From Chloroflexota bacterium (lineage in GTDB: Bacteria; Chloroflexota; Limnocylindria; Limnocylindrales; CSP1-4): a stretch of 11,611 bases of DNA. Positions 1 through 5,686 of the stretch are shown piece by piece. Numbering within the stretch: the stretch's first letter is position 1; each line of letters starts with the position of its first letter. Location: NCBI GenBank assembly GCA_025935655.1, contig JAICUV010000097.1:1-11611 (forward strand). Direction: 5' to 3'. A program made the position numbers and the translations under genes. Below the pieces are notes generated by a model. That model worked only from the letters and a program-made list of their open reading frames with translations, was not told the DNA's origin and ran no database searches.

Positions 1-405
1 CGGGTCGCCGTCACGCGCGACCCGCAGAATCCGCTCCTTGATCTCGTTCGTGATGTGCGGGATGACCTGGACGGTGCCGCCGAGGTAGTCCCCGCGGCGC
101 TCCTTCGCGATGACCGCCTGGTAGATGCGGCCGGTGGTGACGTTGGAGCCCTGGGTCAGGTTCTCGTCGATGAACCGCTCGTAGTGGCCCAGGTCCAGGT
201 CCGTCTCGGCGCCGTCGTCGGTGACGAACACCTCGCCGTGCTGGTAGGGGGACATCGTCCCCGGGTCCACGTTGATGTACGGGTCCAGCTTGAGGATGGA
301 GACCTTGAGACCGCGTGCCTTGAACAGGCGACCGGCGCTGGCGGCGGTGATGCCCTTGCCGAGGGAGGAGGTGACTCCTCCGGTCACAAAGACATACTTC
401 GCCAT
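1..405 (-). CDS. pyrG: CTP synthase, N-terminal 135 residues (runs off the left edge)
   Basis: CTP synthase makes CTP from UTP, ATP and glutamine in the cytoplasm, the last step of pyrimidine nucleotide synthesis. Only the start of the ammonia-ligase (synthetase) domain is present. The frame begins MAKYVFVTGG and carries the P-loop GGVTSSLGKG (residues 9-18). It then has the near-invariant blocks LKLDPYINVDPGTMSP (38-53), QHGEVF, DDGAETDLDLGHYERF (63-78) and TGRIYQAVI. The usual P-loop is GGVVSSLGKG, so Thr12 is a mild variant. The ATG at 403-405 has a GGAGG Shine-Dalgarno (415-419) nine bases upstream. The glutaminase domain lies outside the window. Recognition is by near-identity to the family's most conserved segments, so the call is very secure. 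It is separated from its upstream neighbour by 366 bases and probably has its own promoter. Confidence 0.97.
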   Translation of the reverse strand, partial: MAKYVFVTGGVTSSLGKGITAASAGRLFKARGLKVSILKLDPYINVDPGTMSPYQHGEVFVTDDGAETDLDLGHYERFIDENLTQGSNVTTGRIYQAVIAKERRGDYLGGTVQVIPHITNEIKERILRVARDGDP

Positions 406-432
406 GGGTCGGGTCCTCCGGGGGTTTTTCCA

Positions 433-461
433 ATGCTATCGAATCGGCGGCCCCGAAACAA
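433..461 (-). promoter_or_regulatory. Possible pyrG promoter
   Basis: On the minus strand TTGTTT (456-461) and TAGCAT (433-438) are separated by 17 bases. The -10 matches the TANNNT core and four of six sigma-70 consensus bases; the -35 matches only TTG. A start about seven bases downstream would leave a leader of roughly 20 bases containing the pyrG Shine-Dalgarno. This is a pattern match only. Confidence 0.3.
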
Positions 462-491
462 GGTTGTCGTGTGGTCGCGGGCGCCGAGCGG

Positions 492-521
492 GCGGTCGCA
501 GGGGCCGCGGTCGCAGGGGCC
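492..521. repeat. 15-bp perfect tandem duplication
   Basis: The unit GCGGTCGCAGGGGCC occurs at 492-506 and again at 507-521, and the next three bases (GCG) begin a third copy. It lies in non-coding DNA upstream of pyrG. Replication slippage in GC-rich sequence is the simplest origin. Confidence 0.85.
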
Positions 522-662
522 GCGCTCTCGACCCGCCGGCCAGCCGGGGTCGCCACCCGCCCGCCGGCCGAACGATGGCGCGGAAGCATCCAGTCGACCG
601 GCGGACGGGCATCGCATGGCAGGGACGTCTCCGGGTGCGACAGGGCGCCCGCTCCGCGACAC

Positions 663-685
663 ATCGATGGCACGCTGCCATCGAT
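663..685. terminator. Perfect 10-bp inverted repeat (hairpin) downstream of the propeller gene
   Basis: ATCGATGGCA at 663-672 is followed by a CGC loop and its exact reverse complement TGCCATCGAT at 676-685. On the minus strand it lies 87 bases past the stop codon of the propeller gene and well before pyrG, so a transcript-end hairpin is plausible. No T-tract follows on either strand, so it is not a canonical intrinsic terminator. A protein-binding palindrome is the main alternative. Confidence 0.45.
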
Positions 686-695
686 CACCCGCTCG

Positions 696-750
696 GCGGG
701 CGGGGATGCGGGCGTTGGGCGGGCGGGGATGCGGGCCTTGGGCGGGCGGG
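696..750. repeat. 23-bp tandem repeat, two full copies plus a partial third
   Basis: Units at 696-718 and 719-741 differ at one base (GCGTTGG versus GCCTTGG at the end). Each begins GCGGGCGGGGATGCGGGC, and a partial third copy (GCGGGCGGG) runs 742-750. The array abuts the 3' end of the propeller gene. There are no spacers, so it is a simple minisatellite-like array and not a CRISPR. Confidence 0.85.
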
Positions 751-771
751 CTGCCGCCAGCGCCACGGTGG

Positions 772-1821
772 TCAGGGAATGAGCGGCACGGATCCCCAGT
801 CCACCTGGTGCTCCTCGCCATGGCCGTCGCCGGCCCACTGGCGGTTCGAGCCGTCGGCGTCCATCACCTGGAGGCCGAACCAGAAGCCGTCCTCGTCGCG
901 GTAGCTCGCGTGGCTGAAGGCGATCTTCGTCCCGTCCGGCGACCACGCTGGGTTGAACGACTCCTCGTACCAGACGCTGTTCTCGCGCGCCGGCCCGGTG
1001 AACCCATGGTCGGTCGTGAGGTCCTTGAGATGGGTCCCGTCGACATTCACGACGCCAACGTCCCCGATGTTGCCGATATGGGTGGGCTGTGCGGCGAACA
1101 CCAGCCTGGTGCCGTCCGGCGACCAGTCGGCGTCCGTCGCGTGGATGCCCCACGGCGTCACCTGTCGGAGATCGGTGCCGTCTGGCCGGACGGTGAACAG
1201 GGCGGCCTGCTCGGCAACGTACCGCCCCATGCGGAGCTCGCGGCCTCCCCGGTACTCGCTGAAGGCGATCCGCGACCCGTCCGGGGAGTACCGGGCGAGC
1301 TCCTGCCACGACGACTTCGCGGGCAGCTTCGTCACGCGCACCGGCTGGCCGGACCCATCGCTGCGGATGCGGTAGATGCCCTGGCCGGCCGGGTAGCTGG
1401 CGCGATCGGATGCGAACACGAGCCACTTCCCGTCCGGCGACCACGCCGGATTGCCGTTGTACCCGACGGAGTCGGTCACCTTGTGCACGTCGCTGCCGTC
1501 GACTGCCATCGTGTAGATGTCCATGATCTCGATGCCATCCGTCGGATCCGGGTCCGAGCGGTGGCTGGCGAACGCGATCCGGGTGCCATCCGGGGACCAG
1601 CTGGGCATCCAGTTGTCGCTGGGTCCGAACGTGAGCTGGACCTGGCGGGTGAGGTCCGGGTTGGCCGTCCAGATCTGGAACTGGCCGTTGCCATCGAAGC
1701 GCATGAAGGCGATGCGGCCGTTGGGGCCGGGCTGGGTCGCGGACGCGGATCCCGCCGCCATGACGACGGCTGCGAGCGCGATCAGCGCGGCCCGCGAGGC
1801 GTGCAGGGACAAGGACGTCAC
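772..1821 (-). CDS. Secreted TolB-like PD40 beta-propeller protein
   Basis: A 349-residue protein with a Sec signal peptide: a hydrophobic stretch at residues 11-23 and an ASA|TQ cleavage site after residue 28. The rest is beta-propeller repeats. PNGRIAF is followed by five copies of the PD40 signature [WY]SPDG..[IL][AV]F (for example SWSPDGTRIAF, AWSPDGKWLVF, DWSPDGTRLVF), and the chain ends in VDWGSVPLIP. This gives six or seven blades. PD40 repeats are shared by TolB and by the propellers of S9 peptidases. No peptidase or TolB N-terminal domain is attached, so it is probably a free extracytoplasmic propeller that binds protein or glycan. The GTG at 1819-1821 was chosen because AAGGAG lies just upstream and the signal peptide follows directly. 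In-frame codons further upstream are Arg/His-rich and implausible. The ligand is unknown. Confidence 0.88.
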   Translation of the reverse strand: MTSLSLHASRAALIALAAVVMAAGSASATQPGPNGRIAFMRFDGNGQFQIWTANPDLTRQVQLTFGPSDNWMPSWSPDGTRIAFASHRSDPDPTDGIEIMDIYTMAVDGSDVHKVTDSVGYNGNPAWSPDGKWLVFASDRASYPAGQGIYRIRSDGSGQPVRVTKLPAKSSWQELARYSPDGSRIAFSEYRGGRELRMGRYVAEQAALFTVRPDGTDLRQVTPWGIHATDADWSPDGTRLVFAAQPTHIGNIGDVGVVNVDGTHLKDLTTDHGFTGPARENSVWYEESFNPAWSPDGTKIAFSHASYRDEDGFWFGLQVMDADGSNRQWAGDGHGEEHQVDWGSVPLIP

Positions 1822-1844
1822 TGTCTCTCCTTGGGGGCTGGGTT

Positions 1845-1870
1845 GGGCGCCCGCGGAGCCGCAGGCGCCC
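1845..1870. terminator. Strong GC hairpin upstream of the propeller gene
   Basis: GGGCGCC (1845-1851) pairs perfectly with GGCGCCC (1864-1870). Inside, GCGG (1853-1856) pairs with CCGC (1859-1862), with one C/A mismatch between the two stems. On the minus strand it starts five bases after the stop of the small fragment at 1875-1997 and ends 23 bases before the GTG of the propeller gene. It could terminate an old upstream transcript or act as a 5'-leader structure. There is no T-tract. Confidence 0.5.
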
Positions 1871-1874
1871 GGGC

Positions 1875-1997
1875 CTACTCGGCGGGGATATCGGCGGGGA
1901 TGCGGATGGAGTCGATGATCGGCTTCTCGGCCTCGGTCGAGCCGAGCGGCGAGATGATGAACATGAACGTGTCCTCGCCAACGTCGACGAGATACAT
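1875..1997 (-). pseudogene. Probable C-terminal remnant of a lost gene (40 codons)
   Basis: The frame from ATG 1995-1997 to TAG 1875-1877 encodes 40 residues: MYLVDVGEDTFMFIISP, then LGSTEAEKPIIDSIRIP and ADIPAE. About 37 of 40 codons end in G or C and the peptide has normal protein composition. Its tail resembles the last strand and helix of small alpha/beta lipoprotein-type domains ending in a ...DSIRIP motif; this is an impression, not a family assignment. The start has no convincing ribosome site. Upstream in the same frame the translation becomes His/Arg-rich and leads straight into the nitroreductase leader, so the N-terminal part seems to be missing. A frameshift near 1998 could join it to a short MTGIATEA segment in the neighbouring frame. 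A genuine 40-residue gene is possible but less likely. Confidence 0.4.
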
Positions 1998-2066
1998 GCC
2001 TCGGTCGCAATGCCGGTCATGGGAGTGAGATGCTGTCCACGGCCGAAGTGTCCCAGAGGAGGTTTC

Positions 2067-2654
2067 GTGGAGTTCACCGACGTCGTCATGAAGCGCCGGG
2101 CCGTCCGCCGGTTCGAGGAGGGCGGCGTCGAGCCGGAGGTCATCGAGCGCATCGCGCGGCTCGCCCAACGGACGCCGTCGGCGGGGTTCAGCCAGGGCCA
2201 ACGACTGATCGTGGTCACGGACCCGGCCGCACGCCGCGAGGTCGCGCGGATCTGCGGCGAGGAGTTCTACGTCGACGACTTCGGCCCGTGGATCAGCGAG
2301 TGCGCCGCGCAGTTCATCCCGTGCGTCAGCGAGGACATCTACCACCGCCGGTACCAGGAGCCCGACAAGATCGACGAGGACGGCAACGAGATCGAGTGGC
2401 CGGTGCCGTTCTGGTGGGTCGACATCGGCGCGACGATGCAGAACATCATGCTCGCGGCCGTGAACGAGGGCCTCGGCTGCGGGTTCGTCGGGCCCGACAT
2501 CGAGCCGCTCAGGGCGCACCTCGGGATCCCGGCCGAGTTCACGCCGATCGGGGTGATGCCGGTGGGGCGGCCGCTCCCCGACGTCCGCTCGCCGAGCCTC
2601 AAGCGGGGCTGGGTGCCGTTCGAGGAGTTCGCCCGCTGGGACCGCTGGGACTGA
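2067..2654 (+). CDS. Nitroreductase family FMN-dependent oxidoreductase
   Basis: A 195-residue cytoplasmic flavoprotein. The family carries out NAD(P)H- or F420-dependent two-electron reduction of nitro compounds, quinones, flavins or related substrates; the substrate here cannot be read. Evidence: the N-terminal FMN-phosphate motif KRRAVRRF (9-16), TPSAGFSQGQRLIVV (36-50), the helix DIGATMQNIMLAAVNEGLG (119-137) with GCGFVG after it, and the C-terminal PIGVMPVGRP (160-169) with the usual late Arg. Length is typical of the short single-domain members. GTG 2067-2069 was chosen because GAGGAGG (2056-2062) sits four bases upstream; the ATGs further upstream have no ribosome site. The gene stands alone on the plus strand between minus-strand genes. 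No partner gene indicates its pathway. Confidence 0.92.
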   Translation: MEFTDVVMKRRAVRRFEEGGVEPEVIERIARLAQRTPSAGFSQGQRLIVVTDPAARREVARICGEEFYVDDFGPWISECAAQFIPCVSEDIYHRRYQEPDKIDEDGNEIEWPVPFWWVDIGATMQNIMLAAVNEGLGCGFVGPDIEPLRAHLGIPAEFTPIGVMPVGRPLPDVRSPSLKRGWVPFEEFARWDRWD

Positions 2655-2656
2655 CG

Positions 2657-2668
2657 CGCCGGCCGGCG
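2657..2668. other. 12-bp GC palindrome just after the nitroreductase stop
   Basis: CGCCGGCCGGCG is perfectly self-complementary and begins three bases after the stop codon. A weaker GACTC/GAGTC hairpin follows at 2688-2703. The 240-base convergent gap up to 2894 holds no gene that I can support. Either structure could help end transcription, but neither is followed by a T-tract. Confidence 0.3.
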
Positions 2669-2894
2669 ACGGCAACGCGTGGCTCGCGACTCCGGTGTGA
2701 GTCAGATGGCGGGCCTCCACGCAGCGGTCGACGCCCAAACCCGGGGTTCAGGGCGCGGTCCCTGCACGGAGCGGCTCGATTTGACCCACACGCGAGTCAG
2801 GCCTGCGGGCGACGGGCGATGGCGCGAAGACGGGGCGAAGGGGCGATCGGCGAAGGGCCGACGTCGACCGCGAGACCAGTGAGCTTGCGAACCC

Positions 2895-3716
2895 CTACGC
2901 GTGCGGCGGGTCGATCCGACCGGGCCCCCAGACCTCCGCGCCGCAGAACAGCGGCCGCGCGACCGGCCCCGGCAGCGACGCCGGGTCCCCTGCGAACGCG
3001 GCCAGCTCCCCCTCCAGCCACCGCTGGATCTCCGAGAACGCGGTCCAGCGCTCGAACGGCCAGTCGCGCTCGCGCATGAACCGCTCGAGCGAGTGCTTCG
3101 CGAACACGACGTCCGCGTAGCCGGCTGCGAACCGGTCGGACTCGCCGTCACCCACGAACACGACCCGGCGGCCCGCGGCCTGGTGGGCGAGGACCCGGTT
3201 GCGCTTGCACGTCCCGCACACGAAGCAGTCCGGGTTGCCGTTCGGAAAGGCCATGACCTGCCGCCTCCCGTCGAACGCCATCGTCGCCGTGACCACGGGG
3301 ATCCACGACGCGCCGAGGGCCGCGAGCGCAGGCTCGATGAAGAACCCGAACCCGTCGGACACCACCTCGACCGGGATCCCGGCCGCACGCGCCGCCTCCG
3401 CGAACGCGACGAACGACCCGTCGTGCGGCTGGGCGGCGGCCTTCGCGCTGAGGGCGCCAGGGTCGGCGGTGATCAGCCCGGCCTCCCAGGCCATCAGCCT
3501 CCGGGAGCCCACGATCCCGGCGTCGTAGGCCGCGACGTGCGACTCCCAGTCGGCGTTCACGAACTCCGCCATCAGGGCGTCCGAGACGTCGGTCTGGGCG
3601 ATCGTGCCGTCGTAGTCCACGAGGAACGCGATCGGCGGGTCGCCGGGCAGGAGGGGCGGTACGGGCGCGGGCGGGCCCGGCGGGTCGAGCGGCGGATCGG
3701 GCAGCGGGTAGCTCAC
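2895..3716 (-). CDS. MtnX-like HAD-IB family phosphatase
   Basis: A 273-residue cytoplasmic HAD phosphatase. All four catalytic motifs are visible. Motif I is DYDGT (nucleophile Asp34, acid/base Asp36). Motif II is VVSDGF (Ser120). Motif III is Lys171, in CGTCKRN. Motif IV is VGDGESD (Asp190, Asp194). This layout, with SDGFGFFIEPAL and ADVVFAK, matches the HAD-IB group that includes MtnX (an enol-phosphatase of methionine salvage) and phosphoserine phosphatase. No other methionine-salvage gene is nearby, so the substrate stays open. Cys164, Cys167 and Cys170 form CxxCxxC directly before the catalytic Lys. The N-terminus is Pro-rich for about 28 residues. The start is GTG 3714-3716, whose GTGA overlaps the TGA of the transporter gene upstream. 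There is no strong Shine-Dalgarno, so translation is probably coupled. Confidence 0.88.
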   Translation of the reverse strand: MSYPLPDPPLDPPGPPAPVPPLLPGDPPIAFLVDYDGTIAQTDVSDALMAEFVNADWESHVAAYDAGIVGSRRLMAWEAGLITADPGALSAKAAAQPHDGSFVAFAEAARAAGIPVEVVSDGFGFFIEPALAALGASWIPVVTATMAFDGRRQVMAFPNGNPDCFVCGTCKRNRVLAHQAAGRRVVFVGDGESDRFAAGYADVVFAKHSLERFMRERDWPFERWTAFSEIQRWLEGELAAFAGDPASLPGPVARPLFCGAEVWGPGRIDPPHA

Positions 3717-4813
3717 GCGACGGCACCGGACCGCGAGCCGCGGGAGGCGGGCAGGACGCTCGGCCGCCGCGTCAGCCACACGCCGAGCACGATGATCGCG
3801 CCGCCCACGACCTGCGCCCAGCCGATCGGCTCGTCGAGGAACAGCGCCCCCAGGATCACGGCGCCGGCCGGCACCAGGAACTGCGTCGCCGTCACGCGGG
3901 TGGGGCCCACGAGGCGGATCGCGTTGAACACGAAGACGTTGGCGATGCCCGCGGCGAGCGCTCCGGAGTACACGATCGCGACGATAGCGGGGACGGTGAC
4001 CGCCGCGGGCGGCGCGCTGACGGCCTCCCAGACCCCGAATGGCGCGAGGACGATGGCCCCGCTGACCACGGTCCAGGCCGTCGCCTGGAGCGGGTCCACG
4101 ACCCGCATGATCCGGGCTCCCGCGGTGGTGTACACGGCCCACAGGGCCGCGGCGCCGAGCGTCAACGCATCCCCCAGCAGGCTCGCGCCGAGCGACAGCT
4201 CGTGGCCCGCCGCCACGACGACGGCGACGCCCGCGAACGAGATCAGCGCCCCGGCCACCTTGGGCGGCGAGAGCACGTCCATCCCGACCGCCCCCGCCAG
4301 CAGCGCCACGAACACCGGCGACGCGGCGATGAGCAACGCGGAGTCGCCGGCGGTGATCTGGGTCAGGCCCAGTGTCCACAGGATCTGGTAGGCGCCGAAG
4401 CCGAGCGCGCCCATGAGGAACAGCTGCCGGCCATGCCCGCGCGGGAACGCGAACGAGCCTTGCCGGATCCGGAGGACCAGGAGCAGCGTGATCGCGGCCA
4501 CGACGTACCGGGCCGACGTGAACGTGAGCGGCCCGAGCTGCCCGATCGCCGCCTTGACGACGACGAAGTTCGCCGACCAGATGAGGACCGTGACCAGGAC
4601 CCCGGTCTCCGCGAGCCGCCGCTGGCGCGGGGTGGCGCGGGCGTGGACGTGCGGGGGCACCGGCGGAGCGGGCTGGTGCGCCTGGCCGTCCGCATCGCGC
4701 GCGTCGGTCGGCGCAGACACGAAGACGCCCGCCGTGCCGGCGGGCGTCGACTCGATCTCGGGCTGTCCGTCGGGCCCGTGCTGGGGACCCGGCGAGGGAG
4801 GCGTCTCGATCAG
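3713..4813 (-). CDS. EamA/DMT family transporter
   Basis: An inner-membrane carrier of the drug/metabolite transporter superfamily with two tandem EamA repeats and about ten helices. Repeat 1 starts GVLVTVLIWSANFVVVKAAIG; repeat 2 contains LGDALTLGAAALWAVYTT and ends LFLDEPIGWAQVVGGAIIVLGV, a typical EamA ending. Members export amino acids, nucleobases or other metabolites; the substrate cannot be predicted. An unusually long Pro-rich hydrophilic N-terminus of about 65 residues precedes the first helix. Start choice: CTG 4811-4813 overlaps the stop of the upstream 51-residue gene as CTGA, and AGGAAGG lies just before it. Codons from there show 28 of 31 third positions G or C, with position 1 and 2 biases typical of coding. 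Alternative starts are GTG 4718-4720, GTG 4658-4660 and GTG 4871-4873; none has a good ribosome site. The gene is certain, the start is not. It is 4-base coupled to the HAD phosphatase downstream. Confidence 0.88.
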   Translation of the reverse strand: MIETPPSPGPQHGPDGQPEIESTPAGTAGVFVSAPTDARDADGQAHQPAPPVPPHVHARATPRQRRLAETGVLVTVLIWSANFVVVKAAIGQLGPLTFTSARYVVAAITLLLVLRIRQGSFAFPRGHGRQLFLMGALGFGAYQILWTLGLTQITAGDSALLIAASPVFVALLAGAVGMDVLSPPKVAGALISFAGVAVVVAAGHELSLGASLLGDALTLGAAALWAVYTTAGARIMRVVDPLQATAWTVVSGAIVLAPFGVWEAVSAPPAAVTVPAIVAIVYSGALAAGIANVFVFNAIRLVGPTRVTATQFLVPAGAVILGALFLDEPIGWAQVVGGAIIVLGVWLTRRPSVLPASRGSRSGAVA

Positions 4814-4965
4814 ATGCCTTCCTGCTCGAGCTCCAGCGCCTCCTCGTCGTCCTCCTCGGTGAGCTTGAGCCACACGAACAGGCCGGCAAGCACGACCAGG
4901 GGGATCACGATCAGGGCGCCGAGCGTCACGCCAAGGGCAACGGCGACGGTCCGCAGAGCCTTCAT
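4810..4965 (-). CDS. 51-residue single-pass membrane peptide
   Basis: A short gene with a strong translation signal: AAGGAGG (4974-4980) eight bases before ATG 4963-4965. The product begins MKALRTVAVALGVTLG, has one transmembrane segment (about residues 6-33, ending LAGLFVWLKL) and finishes with a very acidic tail, TEEDDEEALELEQEGI. Positive N-terminus and acidic C-terminus suggest N-in topology or a short anchored peptide. No family is recognised. It is the first gene behind the promoter at 5002-5030, and its TGA overlaps the proposed CTG start of the transporter. It may be a small partner of that transporter, or its translation may mainly serve to couple expression; both are inference. The Shine-Dalgarno, the promoter and third-position G/C support a real gene. 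Confidence 0.8.
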   Translation of the reverse strand: MKALRTVAVALGVTLGALIVIPLVVLAGLFVWLKLTEEDDEEALELEQEGI

Positions 4966-5001
4966 GGGCTGGACCTCCTTCACTACGACGTCTGGGAGAC
5001 G

Positions 5002-5030
5002 ATTGTGCCCCCTGCGGGGCGCGCTGTCAC
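5002..5030 (-). promoter_or_regulatory. Sigma-70-like promoter for the 51-residue/EamA/HAD operon
   Basis: On the minus strand GTGACA (5025-5030; five of six -35 bases) and CACAAT (5002-5007; four of six -10 bases) are separated by exactly 17 bases. Transcription would begin near 4995, giving a leader of about 30 bases with the AAGGAGG site. It starts eight bases after the stop codon of the 198-residue gene, so the downstream three-gene operon can be expressed independently of the exporter operon. Confidence 0.6.
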
Positions 5031-5037
5031 CCGCCGA

Positions 5038-5634
5038 TCAGCCCTCGGTGCCGCCCCACCCGGGGTCGGTGGGCGGTGCGGCGGGCGGCGGTGCGGGCGT
5101 CGCGGTCGGTGCCGGCGGGGCGGCCGGCGAGCCGGCGGCGCTGGGCCTGCCGCGCAGGGTCGGGCCCTGGGACACCAGGCCCTGGATGTCGTCGCGCGTG
5201 AACTCCGCGAGGGTGTGGTGCGAGCCCGCCTGGCCGGCGTGATGGAGGCGGACGACGTAGGCGCCCTCCTGTTCGAACAGGAACACGTCGTGCGGCTTCT
5301 GCTCGTCCATCCAGCGGCCCATGACCCGCAGCGCGCGCTCGTGGTTGCCGGCATTCGGGCCGGTCGGGGCGCCGGCCCCCCGGCGGGCGACCGCCTCCTC
5401 CATGAACTTCGCGATGTCGTCATCGAGGAACGTGAGCGTCTCCTTGGTCACGGTTCCGATCGTGTCCGACCACGCCCCGGCGGACCCGCCCGCCGTGACC
5501 AGCCCCTGGACGATGAACCCATCCGGGACCTCGAGCAGGAGGATGTCCCGCATCCCGCGCGCATCGAGGAACGCCCCGATGGACCGGAAGACCTCCTCGA
5601 AGTCCTGGCGCGGGCTTCCTTCGTAGATGCGCAT
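5038..5634 (-). CDS. Unrecognised 198-residue protein with an internal domain duplication
   Basis: No family recognised. No signal peptide or membrane helix is seen, so it is probably cytoplasmic. Two divergent copies of one unit are visible. Copy A (about residues 11-86) contains SIGAFLDARGMRDILLLEVPDG and DDDIAKFMEEAVARRG. Copy B (about 98-162) contains VMGRWMDEQKPHDVFLFEQEG and RDDIQGLVSQ. The shared pattern is [IM]G..[LM]D.....D[IV].L.E followed by [FY][IV]V and, later, TL....DDI. A Pro/Ala-rich low-complexity tail (163-198) follows. The ATG at 5632-5634 has GGAG seven bases upstream. It starts 52 bases after the stop of the second permease with no clear promoter between, so it is likely the last gene of the tetR/ABC exporter operon. 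A regulatory or sensor role for the exporter is a guess from position only. Confidence 0.82.
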   Translation of the reverse strand: MRIYEGSPRQDFEEVFRSIGAFLDARGMRDILLLEVPDGFIVQGLVTAGGSAGAWSDTIGTVTKETLTFLDDDIAKFMEEAVARRGAGAPTGPNAGNHERALRVMGRWMDEQKPHDVFLFEQEGAYVVRLHHAGQAGSHHTLAEFTRDDIQGLVSQGPTLRGRPSAAGSPAAPPAPTATPAPPPAAPPTDPGWGGTEG

Positions 5635-5686
5635 CGCCTGCTCCCTCGCTGCGGCGGTCGCCGCACCCGGGTCGAACGCCGGGCCG

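Larger units (their letters stand above)
406..771. other. Non-coding spacer between pyrG and the propeller gene
   Basis: No frame here shows family similarity or a ribosome site, and the open frames crossing it give Arg/Pro/Ala-rich translations typical of GC-rich non-coding DNA. It holds the proposed pyrG promoter (433-461), a 15-base tandem duplication (492-521), a perfect inverted repeat (663-685) and a 23-base tandem repeat (696-750). The 10-mer GGCCGGCGGG also occurs twice on the minus strand around 530-580. Confidence 0.7.

Noticed and set aside
696..750. Possible CRISPR-like repeats
   Set aside because: Copies are directly adjacent with no spacers and there are no cas genes. It is a simple tandem repeat.
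2010..2066. Upstream ATG starts for the nitroreductase
   Set aside because: They lack a ribosome site and add a Cys/Pro/Arg-rich segment foreign to the family. GTG 2067 has a strong GAGGAGG.
11..2218. Very long open frame (735 codons) on the minus strand, and similar 400-775-codon frames elsewhere on both strands
   Set aside because: They overlap well-identified genes in other frames and translate to Arg/Pro/Gly/Ala-rich, low-complexity sequence. Long antisense frames are expected at this GC content.
2736..2750. Small AACCC/GGGTT inverted repeat as a terminator of the nitroreductase gene
   Set aside because: The stem is five base pairs with a loop too small to form, and no T-tract follows.
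4718..4720. GTG as the start of the EamA transporter
   Set aside because: Not excluded, but there is no Shine-Dalgarno and coding bias continues unbroken upstream to the CTG at 4811-4813.
5007..5020. GCCCC/GGGGC hairpin as terminator of the 198-residue gene
   Set aside because: It lies inside the spacer of the proposed promoter, has a five-base stem and no T-tract.
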